The notes below the pieces were generated by a model that searched no databases, was not told the origin of the DNA, and was given only the letters and a program-made list of their open reading frames with translations. Below are positions 6,771 through 15,012 of a DNA stretch of 64,000 nt, piece by piece. Location: NCBI GenBank assembly GCA_964591295.1, contig CAZQAG010000001.1:1-64000 (forward strand), given 5' to 3'. A program made the translations under genes and the position numbers. Position 1 is the first letter of the stretch. Every line of letters starts with the position of its first letter. The stretch is from VAXT01 sp964591295 (GTDB taxonomy: Bacteria; Actinomycetota; Thermoleophilia; Gaiellales; Gaiellaceae).

Positions 6771-8638
6771 CCGACGACCCACTCGGGCTCGATCCGGAGA
6801 CCATGCGTCAGCTCGGCTATCGCGCCGTCGACATGCTCGTCGAGCGGCTGAGCGACCCCTCGGTCCCGCCGCTTCGGCGTGCGACCCCGGACGAGATGGC
6901 GGCGCGGCTCGGCGGCCCGCCGCCGAACGAGCCGGAGGGCTTCGACGAGATCCTGCGCCGCCTCGGCGAGGACGTGCTGCCGTTCATGAGCCGCGGCGAC
7001 CATCCCGGCTTCTTCGCGTTCATCCCGTTCTCGGGCACCTGGCCGGGCGCGCTCGGCGACCTCGTGGCGAGCGCCGCCAACGTCTACGCCGGCTCGTGGA
7101 TGGAGTCCGCAGGTCCGAGCCAGGTCGAGCTCGAGGTGCTCGGCTGGTTCAAGGACTGGGTCGGCTACCCGCCCGAAGCCGCCGGGATCCTCGTCAGCGG
7201 CGGGTCGGCGGCAAACCTCACCGCCCTCGCCTGCGCGCGCGAAACCCGGAGCGGGGAAATGGCAAGCGACCTCGTCGCCTACGTCTCGGACCAGACGCAC
7301 TCCTCGTTCGCCCGGGCAGCTCGGAATCTCGGATTCCGCCCCGAGCAGGTGCGCGTCCTGCCCGTCGACGACAGCTATCGGCTTCGCACCGACCTGCTCG
7401 CCGCTGCGATGGACGCGGATCTCGACGCCGGTCGACGGCCGCTGTTCGTATGCGCGAACGGCGGCGCGACGAATACCGGAGCGGTCGATCCCTTGCCCGA
7501 AATTGCGGCGATCTGCCGGGAGCGGCGCGCCTGGTTTCACGTCGACGCGGCGTACGGAGGCTTCGCGGTGCTCGCCGAGGCCGGCGGCGAGCAGCTCGCC
7601 GGCCTCGAGCTCGCGGACTCGATCACGCTCGACCCACACAAATGGCTCTACCAGCCGTACGAGTGCGGCTGCCTGCTCGTTCGCGCGGGCCCCGCCCTCG
7701 GGGGCGCCTTCTCGATCACGCCGGACTACCTGAACGACGCGGTCGCGCGGGCCGGCGAGATCAACTTCTCCGACCTCGGCATGCAGCTGAGCCGCTCGTC
7801 CAGGGCCCTGAAGATCTGGGTCTCGATCCGCTACTTCGGCCTGGACGCGTTCCGCCGGGCAATCGAGCGCTCGCTCGAGCACGCGGTGCTCGCCAGGGAC
7901 CTGATCGAGGGCAGCGACGAGCTCGAGCTGATGGCGCCTCCCTCACTCGGCATCGTCTGCTTCCGCCGGCGCTTCGGCGGCCTCGACGACGAGGAGGCGC
8001 TCGAGACGCGGAACAGCCAACTCGTCTCCGCCCTGGAAGCGAGCGGGCTCGGGCTCGTCTCCTCGACCCGGCTTCACGGCCGGTACGCGATCCGGATGTG
8101 CGTCCTGAGCCACACGACGGGAGCCAAGGACGTCGAGCGCGTCCTGGCTTTCCTGGAGGCGGCCGAGGTCGGCGACGCTGAGGCGAGCCCGCTCGCCCAC
8201 TACGAGCGCCACCCGGACATCACGACGAGCCGGCAGGTCCCGAGCGAGGCCCGCTTCGCCTTGCTCGAACAGGTGTCGCCGGAGGACGCGAGGCGCATCA
8301 TCGCGCTCGGCATCCCGCGCGAGGCCGAGGCGGGAGAGACGATCGTCGAGCAATGGGCGGCGACGCGCGACTTCTTCGTCATCGTCGAGGGCTCTGTCGA
8401 AGTACTCGTCGACCGCGAGCGACGAGCGGAGCTCGGCCCGGGTGAGTTCTTCGGCGAGATCGCCGCGCTCGACTGGGGGGCGGGCTTCGGGTACCCGCGA
8501 ATCGCCGAGGTCGTCGCGGCGACGCCGCTCAAGCTCCTCGTCTATCCCGACGGAAGCCTCCAGGCCCTCGTCCGTGAGTACCCCGCCGTCGAGCGGGTGA
8601 TTAGAGCCGCGGTCGAATATCGGCTGAGCAAGCGCTGA
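6767..8638 (+). CDS. PLP-dependent group II decarboxylase fused to a cyclic-nucleotide-binding domain
   Basis: A 623-residue two-domain protein. Residues about 1-470 are a fold-type I, group II amino-acid decarboxylase (aromatic-L-amino-acid/glutamate decarboxylase family): the active-site lysine is Lys292 in LDPHKWLYQP, HVDAAYGG holds the PLP-binding Asp, and GGSAANL binds phosphate. Residues about 490-610 form a Crp/cNMP-binding domain (GETIVEQW, VIVEGSVEVLV, then FFGEIAAL followed by an Arg), resembling the phosphate-binding cassette. Such fusions suggest ligand control of decarboxylation. TTG start overlaps the upstream stop; the stop overlaps the next ATG by one base (TGATG). Substrate is not readable from sequence; an arginine or aromatic substrate would fit different parts of the context. 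Confidence 0.85.
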   Translation: MTDDPLGLDPETMRQLGYRAVDMLVERLSDPSVPPLRRATPDEMAARLGGPPPNEPEGFDEILRRLGEDVLPFMSRGDHPGFFAFIPFSGTWPGALGDLVASAANVYAGSWMESAGPSQVELEVLGWFKDWVGYPPEAAGILVSGGSAANLTALACARETRSGEMASDLVAYVSDQTHSSFARAARNLGFRPEQVRVLPVDDSYRLRTDLLAAAMDADLDAGRRPLFVCANGGATNTGAVDPLPEIAAICRERRAWFHVDAAYGGFAVLAEAGGEQLAGLELADSITLDPHKWLYQPYECGCLLVRAGPALGGAFSITPDYLNDAVARAGEINFSDLGMQLSRSSRALKIWVSIRYFGLDAFRRAIERSLEHAVLARDLIEGSDELELMAPPSLGIVCFRRRFGGLDDEEALETRNSQLVSALEASGLGLVSSTRLHGRYAIRMCVLSHTTGAKDVERVLAFLEAAEVGDAEASPLAHYERHPDITTSRQVPSEARFALLEQVSPEDARRIIALGIPREAEAGETIVEQWAATRDFFVIVEGSVEVLVDRERRAELGPGEFFGEIAALDWGAGFGYPRIAEVVAATPLKLLVYPDGSLQALVREYPAVERVIRAAVEYRLSKR

Positions 8639-10281
8639 TGTCCGTCCTGCGCGTCCTCGCGACGGTCTTCCGGAATCCCGAGCTGCGGCGGGTCGAGCTC
8701 GGGTTCGTCGCCTTCAACGCCGCCGAGTGGGGCACCTGGATCGCGATGCTCGTGTACGCGTACGAGCAGGGCGGAGCGACGACCGCGGGCCTCGTCGCGC
8801 TTGCGCAGCTCGTTCCCGCGGGGCTCTGCGCCCCGTTCGGAGCTGTCCTCGCGGACCGCCGCGGCCCCGCGTGGATGCTTCCGTTGTCGTATGTCGCGCA
8901 GGCCGCGACGATGGGGACGACTGCTGTCGCGCTCCTTGCCGATGCGCCCCCGCTTCTCGTCTACGCGTTCGCAGCCACGGCGGCAACGTCCGTCACTCTC
9001 ACGCGGCCGGCGCAGTCGGCGCTCCTGCCCGGCCTCGCCCGCAGCCCCGAGGAGCTGACTGCGTCGAACGTCGTTTCCGCCTGGATCGAGAGCGTCAGCG
9101 TCTTCGCGGCGCCGGCCGCCGCCGGCGTCCTGCTCGGTATCAGCGGCCCGGGCGCGGTCTTCGCGGTTCTGGCCGTCGTCGCCCTGGCGGGCGGCGTCCT
9201 CACCTTCGGGCTGCCCGGGCCCGCGGGCTCTGCGGGAGGGGAGGAAGCGGGGCCGCTGGAGGAGACAGTTGCGGGCTTCCGTCTGCTCTCCGAGGATCGC
9301 GATGCGAGGGTCCTCGTCGGTCTCCTCGGCGCGCAGTACATCGGCATCGGTGCGCTCGACGTCCTCTACGTCGTGCTCGCGCTGGGCCTGCTCGGGATCG
9401 GCGAGTCCGGCGCGGGCTACCTGAACGCGGCGTTCGGGGCGGGCGGCGTGCTCGGAATCGCGGCGACCGCTGCGCTCGTCGGGCGACCGCACCTGGCGCG
9501 GCCCCTGCTCGCGGGGCTCGCCGTCTGGGCGGTCGCGCTCTGGGCGCTCGCTGCGTATGCCACAATCATCGGCGCGTTCGTCTTCCTGGCCGCGGCTGGG
9601 GCCGGGCGCAGCCTCCTCGACGTCGCCGGGCGCACGCTCCTCCAGCGCACCGCTCCGACCGAGCTCCTCTCGCGCGTCTTCGGCGTGCTGGAAGGAATCT
9701 CGATGGCGGCGCTCGCGATCGGGTCAATCCTCACTCCCGTCCTCGTCGCCCTGGCCGGAGCGAAGGGAGCGCTCGTGGGCATCGGTGCGGTCCTGCCCGT
9801 GATTGCTCTCCTCGCGAGGCGCCGTCTGGTCGATATCGACCGTAGTGCGACGGTGCCGGTCACGGAGATCGCTCTGCTCCGATCGTCACCGACGTTCGGC
9901 TTGCTCGGCGCGCCGCAGCTCGAGCGGCTCGCGCGCAGCCTGACGCCGACGAGCGTACCGGCGGGGACGACTTTCATACGCGAGGGCGAGGACGGCGACC
10001 GCGCCTACCTGGTCGCCGACGGCGTGCTCGACGTCTCGGTCGGCGGCAAGCGAGTCGCAGAGCTGCGCCGCAGCGACCTCGTCGGCGAGATCGCACTGCT
10101 CCGCGGCGGGAAGCGCACGGCGACGGTGGTCGCGCGGAACGACGCAAGGCTGTACGAGCTCGACAGCGAGGCGTTCTTCGAGACTGTGGGTGGTAGCCGA
10201 GCGACGGCGGATGCCCTCGACGAGCTGGTCGAGACGCGTCTCGGCGAGATTGCCGAGCTCGGTGGGAGAATCAAGTCGTGA
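8638..10281 (+). CDS. MFS transporter fused to a cyclic-nucleotide-binding domain
   Basis: A 547-residue protein. Residues 1-400 are an MFS_3-like transporter with about eleven or twelve helices and the loop motif GAVLADRRGPAW. Residues about 412-530 form a Crp-like cNMP-binding domain with a well-preserved phosphate-binding cassette (LVGEIALLRGGKRTATVVA). ATG at 8638 overlaps the decarboxylase stop (TGATG); its end overlaps the agmatinase start (GTGA). The same accessory domain appears on the neighbouring decarboxylase, which argues that both respond to the same cytosolic signal. Cargo is unknown; export of the amine or uptake of the amino acid is a reasonable inference. Confidence 0.85.
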   Translation: MSVLRVLATVFRNPELRRVELGFVAFNAAEWGTWIAMLVYAYEQGGATTAGLVALAQLVPAGLCAPFGAVLADRRGPAWMLPLSYVAQAATMGTTAVALLADAPPLLVYAFAATAATSVTLTRPAQSALLPGLARSPEELTASNVVSAWIESVSVFAAPAAAGVLLGISGPGAVFAVLAVVALAGGVLTFGLPGPAGSAGGEEAGPLEETVAGFRLLSEDRDARVLVGLLGAQYIGIGALDVLYVVLALGLLGIGESGAGYLNAAFGAGGVLGIAATAALVGRPHLARPLLAGLAVWAVALWALAAYATIIGAFVFLAAAGAGRSLLDVAGRTLLQRTAPTELLSRVFGVLEGISMAALAIGSILTPVLVALAGAKGALVGIGAVLPVIALLARRRLVDIDRSATVPVTEIALLRSSPTFGLLGAPQLERLARSLTPTSVPAGTTFIREGEDGDRAYLVADGVLDVSVGGKRVAELRRSDLVGEIALLRGGKRTATVVARNDARLYELDSEAFFETVGGSRATADALDELVETRLGEIAELGGRIKS

Positions 10282-11249
10282 TCGATCCTCTCGACCGCTG
10301 GCGCGAGTACGGCGAGAAGCCCGACTTTGCCGGCCTGCTCACTTTCGGCGGGCTCCCCTACACCGAGGACCCGGCCGAGCTCGCGGGCATCGACGTCGCC
10401 GTCGTGGGGGCGCCGACCGACGACCTCGTCTCGGACCGGCCGGGGACGCGCTTCGGCCCGAGGGCGATCCGCGCGGCGAGCTGTCCTCCGGGCCAGCACC
10501 TCGAGGCCGGGATCGACGCCTTCGCGGAGCTGAAGATGGTCGACTTCGGCGACGCGCCCGTGCTGCCTGCCGATCCGGCTCGCTCGCACGAGGCGATCGA
10601 AGCGACCGTCGGGCAGGTGCTCGCGGCCGGCGCGATCCCGATCGTGCTCGGCGGCGACCACTCGATCGCCGAGCCCGACATCCGCGCCTGCGCGGCCGCA
10701 CACGGCCCCGTCGGGCTCGTCCACTTCGACACGCACACCGACACGGGAACGCAAGTCTTCGGGGTCGAGGTCTCGCACGGAACGCCGATGTTCCGGCTCG
10801 TCGAGGAGGGGGCGATCGACCCGAAGCGCTACGTCCAGATCGGCCTCCGCGGCTACTGGCCAGGCCCGGCCGAGTTCGAGTGGCAGGCAAAGCACGGGAT
10901 CACGAGCTTCTTCGCTCACGACGTACGCCGGCTCGGGATCGAGGACGTCATCGCGCAGACGGTCGGGATCGTGGGCGACGGACCGACGTTCCTCTCGATC
11001 GACGTGGACGTGCTCGATCCCGCTTACGCGCCCGGAACCGGCACGCCCGAGCCGGGCGGACTCACCTCCGCCGAGCTGCTCCTGGCCGCGCGGACGGCAG
11101 CGGCCGGGCTGAACGTGATCGGCGCGGATGTCGTCGAAGTGATCCCGACTGCAGTCGGCTCCGCAGATATCACCGCGCTCGTCGCCGACCGGATCGTGCG
11201 CGAGGTGATGACCGGGATCGCGCTGCGCAGGCGCTCAGTGTGGAAGTAG
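10278..11249 (+). CDS. Agmatinase-like ureohydrolase
   Basis: A 323-residue member of the arginase/agmatinase family, which hydrolyses guanidino compounds to urea plus an amine using two manganese ions. All six expected metal ligands are present: His128 (GGDHS), Asp151, His153 and Asp155 (FDTHTD), Asp242 and Asp244 (SIDVDVLDP). The tail EPGGLTSAELL is typical. GTG start overlaps the MFS-cNMP stop by 4 bp. As last gene of the unit it could convert agmatine to putrescine if the upstream decarboxylase made agmatine, but that decarboxylase class is not the usual arginine decarboxylase. Guanidinobutyrase or another ureohydrolase activity cannot be excluded. Confidence 0.88.
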   Translation: MIDPLDRWREYGEKPDFAGLLTFGGLPYTEDPAELAGIDVAVVGAPTDDLVSDRPGTRFGPRAIRAASCPPGQHLEAGIDAFAELKMVDFGDAPVLPADPARSHEAIEATVGQVLAAGAIPIVLGGDHSIAEPDIRACAAAHGPVGLVHFDTHTDTGTQVFGVEVSHGTPMFRLVEEGAIDPKRYVQIGLRGYWPGPAEFEWQAKHGITSFFAHDVRRLGIEDVIAQTVGIVGDGPTFLSIDVDVLDPAYAPGTGTPEPGGLTSAELLLAARTAAAGLNVIGADVVEVIPTAVGSADITALVADRIVREVMTGIALRRRSVWK

Positions 11250-11280
11250 CGGCGCGCTAGTCGAACCTGCCGACGCGCCG

Positions 11281-11286
11281 TACGAT
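11281..11286 (+). promoter_or_regulatory. -10 hexamer TACGAT, leaderless promoter candidate
   Basis: TACGAT ends 6 nt before the ATG at 11293 of the decayed regulator gene. This spacing matches the other TANNNT-start pairs in the window and implies transcription starting at or beside the start codon. Confidence 0.45.
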
Positions 11287-11292
11287 CCACGC

Positions 11293-13510
11293 ATGGAGCT
11301 GATCGAGCGGGAGCACTACCTCGCCGCTCTGAGCGAGCACCTCGACGCAGCGACGGCGGGCAGCGGCCGCCTCGTTATGGTCGGCGGCGAAGCCGGCGTC
11401 GGGAAGACGACGCTCGTCCGTGCGTTTGCAGAAGAGCATTCGGGAACGACGCGAGTCGCCTGGAGCGCCTGCGATGGCCTCTTCGCTCCTGAGCCGCTCG
11501 GCCCGCTGCACGACCTCGCCGATCAACTCGCCGCGGGTCTCGCCGAGGCCCTCGCCACCGAGGGCTCACGCCGGGAGATCTTCGCCGCGGCACTGGAGGC
11601 GCTTGGGGCTGAGCCGACGGTTGCGGTCCTCGAGGACGTCCACTGGGCGGACGAGGCGACGCTCGACCTACTGCGCTTCCTCGGCCGGCGCCTCGATCGG
11701 ACGAGCGCGCTCGTCCTGGCGACCTATCGCGACGACGAGCTGGGCCTGCATCATCCCCTGCGAGTCGTCCTCGGCGACGTCGAGACGAAGCGCCGGGTCG
11801 CGCTGGCGCCGCTCACGGAAGAAGGCGTGCGGAGGCTCGCCGACGGCACCGATCTCGACGCGGACGAGCTCTATCGCCAGACAGGCGGCAACCCCTTTTT
11901 CGTCACCGAGGTGATCGCGGCGGGCGGGTCAGGGGTGCCGTCCGGTGTTCGAGACGCCGTGCTCGCCCGGGCGGCGGGGCTGGACGTCGCTGCTCGCGAG
12001 CTCCTCGAGGCGGCGGCCGTCATCGGTACGCCGTGCGACGTCTCGATCCTCGGCCGCGTCGTGGGAGAGCCTCTGCACGGGCTCGAGGAGTGCCTCGCTG
12101 CGGGCGTCCTTCAAGCCAACGAGGGGGTGTCGGCTTCCGGCACGAGCTTGCCCGCCGAGCGGTCGAGGAGGCGATTGCTCCAGCTCGACGATCGGATCTT
12201 CACGCGCGCATGCTCGCCGCATTGACCGCCGACGGCAGCAGAGACCTGGCCCGCCTCGCGCACCACGCCGAGGGCGCAGACGACGCGCCTGCGGTACTCG
12301 AACACGCCCGCGCTGCGGCGGAGAAGGCCTCGGAGGCCGGCGCGCACCGCGAGGCTGCGGCGCAGTACGCGCGGGCCCTTCGCTTCACCGACAGTCTTGC
12401 GTCGGCGGAGATCGCGGAGCTGCTGGAGCGCCGGTCGTACGAGTGCTCGGTCACGCTTCAGGTCGAGGAGGCTCTCATCGCCGCGAAGGCCGCGCTCGAT
12501 CGCCACCGGGAGCTCGGAGACCGGCTCAAGGAAGGAGAGCTCCTCGGACAACTGTCCCGTCTCTCGTACTTCGCAGCCCGATTGGAAGACGGCAGAGATC
12601 TCGCCCGCGAAGCCGTCGCAGTCCTCGAGGAGCTGGAACCGGGCAGGGAGCTTGCGCTCGCCTACGCGAACATGGCGCACCAGAGAATGCTGGCCCTCGA
12701 TGACCAGGCCGTTCTCGTCTGGGGTACGCGAGCTGCTGAGCTCGCGGAGCGCCTTGGAGAGCGAGAGATCGTCGTCACGGCACTCACGCTGATCGGCGCC
12801 GCACGAGCGCGCGACGAGGGAACTGCCCGCCTCGAGGAGGCGCTCGGCCTCGCGAGAGACGAGGGAACAGACGAGCAGGTCGCCCGTGTCTACTCGTCCC
12901 TCGTCTTCACCTCTGTACGACATCGGGACTGGCCGGCTGCCGACCGGTGGCTTCGCGAGGGGATCGAGTACTCGACCGAACGCGACCTCGACGACCATCG
13001 GAACTATCTGCTTGCCTGGCGAGCCGTTGCAGCTCTCGAGCGAGCGGGCCTGTGCCCGAGCCCTTCGCGCTCGAGCTCGCGGGCGACTATGCCGCAGCCG
13101 CAGCCGCCTGGGAGAAGCTCGAAAGCCCCTACTACGCTGCCTGGGCGCTGGCTCAGAGCGGTGACGAGGACGAGCTTCGCCGGAGCCACGACACTCTGCT
13201 CGCGCTCGGCGCCCGCCCGGCCGCCGCGATCGTCGCCCGCCGACTTCGCGAGCGAGGCGCAACAGGTCTCTCGCGTGGTCCGCGCGCCGCAACCCGCGGG
13301 CATCCGGCAGGGCTCACGAAGCGTGAGCTCGAAGTGCTGGAGCTCGTCGCAGAGGGCCTCACGAACGCGGAGATCGCTGCGCGCCTCGTGATCTCGGAGA
13401 AAACCGTCAGCCATCACGTTTCCGCGATCCTGGGCAAGCTCGGCGTCGGCAGCCGGTACGAGGCCGCCAAGTTGGCCGCGCAAGATAGGGAGCTCGCCGG
13501 CCCAAGATAG
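11293..13510 (+). pseudogene. Decayed AAA-ATPase/LuxR-family transcriptional regulator
   Basis: Three consecutive frames spell one protein. The first carries the ATPase (Walker A GGEAGVGKTTLV, Walker B-like VLEDVHWADEATLDLL) up to about 12120. The second (from about 12123) continues with HELARRAVEEA and helical TPR-like repeats to about 13050. The third (from about 13050) holds PEPFALELAGDYAAAAAAW and the LuxR helix-turn-helix (LTKRELEVLELVAEGLTNAE) to 13510. Break one is a one-base loss in the G-run at 12123-12127. Break two also lacks the roughly 100+ residues normally separating these parts, so it combines a deletion with a frame change. An assembly error could explain the first break but not easily the second. 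Intact homologues are large ATP-dependent transcription activators. Confidence 0.8.
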
Positions 13511-13579
13511 GGAGCCCGTCCGATGCGGAGCGAAGGGCGCCAAGCCTAGCGTCACTCCAAGCAACGAAAGGAGGAAGCA

Positions 13580-13858
13580 GTGCCCCGCTATCTCGTCGAG
13601 CGCACGTTCCCGGACGGCCTCGGCTTCGCTGCGGACGAAGACGGCGCACGAGCCTGTCTCTCGGTCGTCGACAACAACGCCGACTCGGGCGTGACCTGGC
13701 TGCACTCGTATGTCACCGAGGACCGCCGCAAGACGTTCTGCATCTACGACGGGCCCTCGCCGGAGGCGATCCGGCAGACCGCGGCCCGGAACGGGATACC
13801 GGTCGACGCGATCGTCCCCGTGCGGGTGCTCGATCCCTACTTCCACTACGCCGCCTAG
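13580..13858 (+). CDS. DUF4242 (SCO4226-like) small protein
   Basis: A 92-residue protein beginning MPRYLVERTF and containing VTWLHSYVTEDRRKTFCIYDGPSPEAIR, the characteristic core of DUF4242. A structurally studied Streptomyces member (SCO4226) binds nickel; that activity is family knowledge and is not shown here. The GTG start is fixed by the strong ribosome-binding site AAAGGAGG (13567-13574). The gene follows a LuxR-type regulator, a common arrangement in actinobacteria, and is followed 10 nt later by a secreted protein with which it is probably co-transcribed. Confidence 0.8.
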   Translation: MPRYLVERTFPDGLGFAADEDGARACLSVVDNNADSGVTWLHSYVTEDRRKTFCIYDGPSPEAIRQTAARNGIPVDAIVPVRVLDPYFHYAA

Positions 13859-13868
13859 GAGGAGAGAG

Positions 13869-14381
13869 ATGAAGCTCAAGCGTTTCGCAGTAGGCCTATT
13901 TCTTACCATCGCCCTCATCGCGGCCGGGCTCGCCGTCGCGGCGAACGTCTTCGGCGACGCGAGGCCCGCCACCGCCCGCTTCCACCACGTCCACCACGCC
14001 GTCGCCGCGGGCTACGGCGAGTTCAGGGATGCGCAGGGAATCGCCTGCATCGAGTTGCCCGGTACCGGCGCGATGGGCATCCACTATGTGAACGGGTCGC
14101 TCGTCGGCGACGCGGTGCTCGACACGAGGCGGCCCGAGGGGCTCGTCTACGAGCGGCGGGGCCAGAACCTCCACCTCGTCGCGCTCGAGTACATCGTCTT
14201 CAAGAGCGTCTGGGAGGACGCGGGGAATCCGGAGCCGCCCAGGCTCTTCGGCCGCGAGTTCGACCTCGTCATGTCCCCGAACCGGTACGGGCTACCGCCG
14301 TTCTATGCGCTCCACGCGTGGGCCTGGAAGGTCAATCCCAGCGGCAACTTCTACGCCTGGAATCCGAGGGTGGACTGCTAA
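13869..14381 (+). CDS. Conserved secreted protein, unknown function
   Basis: A 170-residue exported protein with a long signal peptide or anchor (residues 5-27, FAVGLFLTIALIAAGLAVAA). The mature part has His-rich FHHVHHAVAAGYG, a central GAMGIHYVNGSLVGDAVLD segment and ends HAWAWKVNPSGNFYAWNP. I recall similar proteins in other actinobacteria but no assigned role. Ribosome-binding site AGGAGGAGAG lies immediately after the DUF4242 stop, so the two genes form an operon. It converges on the minus-strand gene ending at 14386, four bases away. Confidence 0.7.
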   Translation: MKLKRFAVGLFLTIALIAAGLAVAANVFGDARPATARFHHVHHAVAAGYGEFRDAQGIACIELPGTGAMGIHYVNGSLVGDAVLDTRRPEGLVYERRGQNLHLVALEYIVFKSVWEDAGNPEPPRLFGREFDLVMSPNRYGLPPFYALHAWAWKVNPSGNFYAWNPRVDC

Positions 14382-14385
14382 GGAA

Positions 14386-14997
14386 CTAAGCCGCGCGCCT
14401 GGCTGCCCGCAGGCCTGCGAACCAGGCCTGCGGCAGCCGCCGCCGCGCGGTGGCAAGCGCATCACGGAGCGCACCGGCCACGTCTTCTCCGTGACGGCCC
14501 GGGCCGTGACCGCAGAGAACATGAAGGGGGTCGAGGTGGCCGAAGGCGCGGCGCGGCGGTTTGAGGCGAAGGATCGGATGTACGGCGACGGGCTCGTCGC
14601 CGGCGCGGAAGTAGCGGGCCGTGCCGAGCGCGTCTCCGACGACGAGCGTACGCTCGGCCGCGAACCAGAGCGCCACCTCCTGCCACCATCTGCGGCGGAC
14701 GACCGGGATCACCTCGAACGGCGCGTCCGGCACACCATCGAATGGGGTCACGTGCAGCGGCACGCCGAGCCGGTCCGCCCAGGCTTCGCAGTCCCGCGCG
14801 TGCCGGTCAATGAGTTGGATCACGCCTGCGGGCTTGCCGAACGCGCGGATCCGCTCCTCCAGGCCGGGGCCGTCGAGCGCGTCCGTCAGCCACACTCGTC
14901 CGTTCGCGCGCACGGCGTGCGAGGCGCGCTCCAGCCTGTCACCCTCGGGATACCAGCCGAATCCGTGCTCGAACTCGTCACTGAGACGGAGCTGCAT
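14386..14997 (-). CDS. Hypothetical protein, possibly a degenerate metallo-beta-lactamase fold
   Basis: A 203-residue soluble protein. The order of segments (VIQLIDRHARDCEAWADRLGVPLHV, then ERTLVVGDALGTARYF, then LHVLCGHGPGRHG) parallels the metallo-beta-lactamase fold, where an HxHxDH motif, a 'GD' strand and a GHG strand occur in that order. The usual HxHxDH is replaced by DRHARDC, so metal binding and catalysis are doubtful. The start codon is only 15 nt from the divergently transcribed PolX-like gene. The 3' end contains a strong hairpin. The fold suggestion is inference from spacing of short motifs. Confidence 0.55.
   Translation of the reverse strand: MQLRLSDEFEHGFGWYPEGDRLERASHAVRANGRVWLTDALDGPGLEERIRAFGKPAGVIQLIDRHARDCEAWADRLGVPLHVTPFDGVPDAPFEVIPVVRRRWWQEVALWFAAERTLVVGDALGTARYFRAGDEPVAVHPILRLKPPRRAFGHLDPLHVLCGHGPGRHGEDVAGALRDALATARRRLPQAWFAGLRAARRAA
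14401..14438. terminator. 16-bp hairpin between convergent genes
   Basis: Arms 14401-14417 and 14423-14438 pair over 16 bp with one bulged C, around the loop CGAAC. It lies just inside the 3' end of the minus gene and 20 nt past the stop of the plus gene, a good position for a bidirectional terminator. No T-run. Confidence 0.5.
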
Positions 14998-15012
14998 GGG
15001 AACACTATTGCC

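Noticed and set aside
11293..13510. Three separate genes
   Set aside because: Each frame alone lacks parts that the next frame supplies in the right order, so one broken gene is the better reading.
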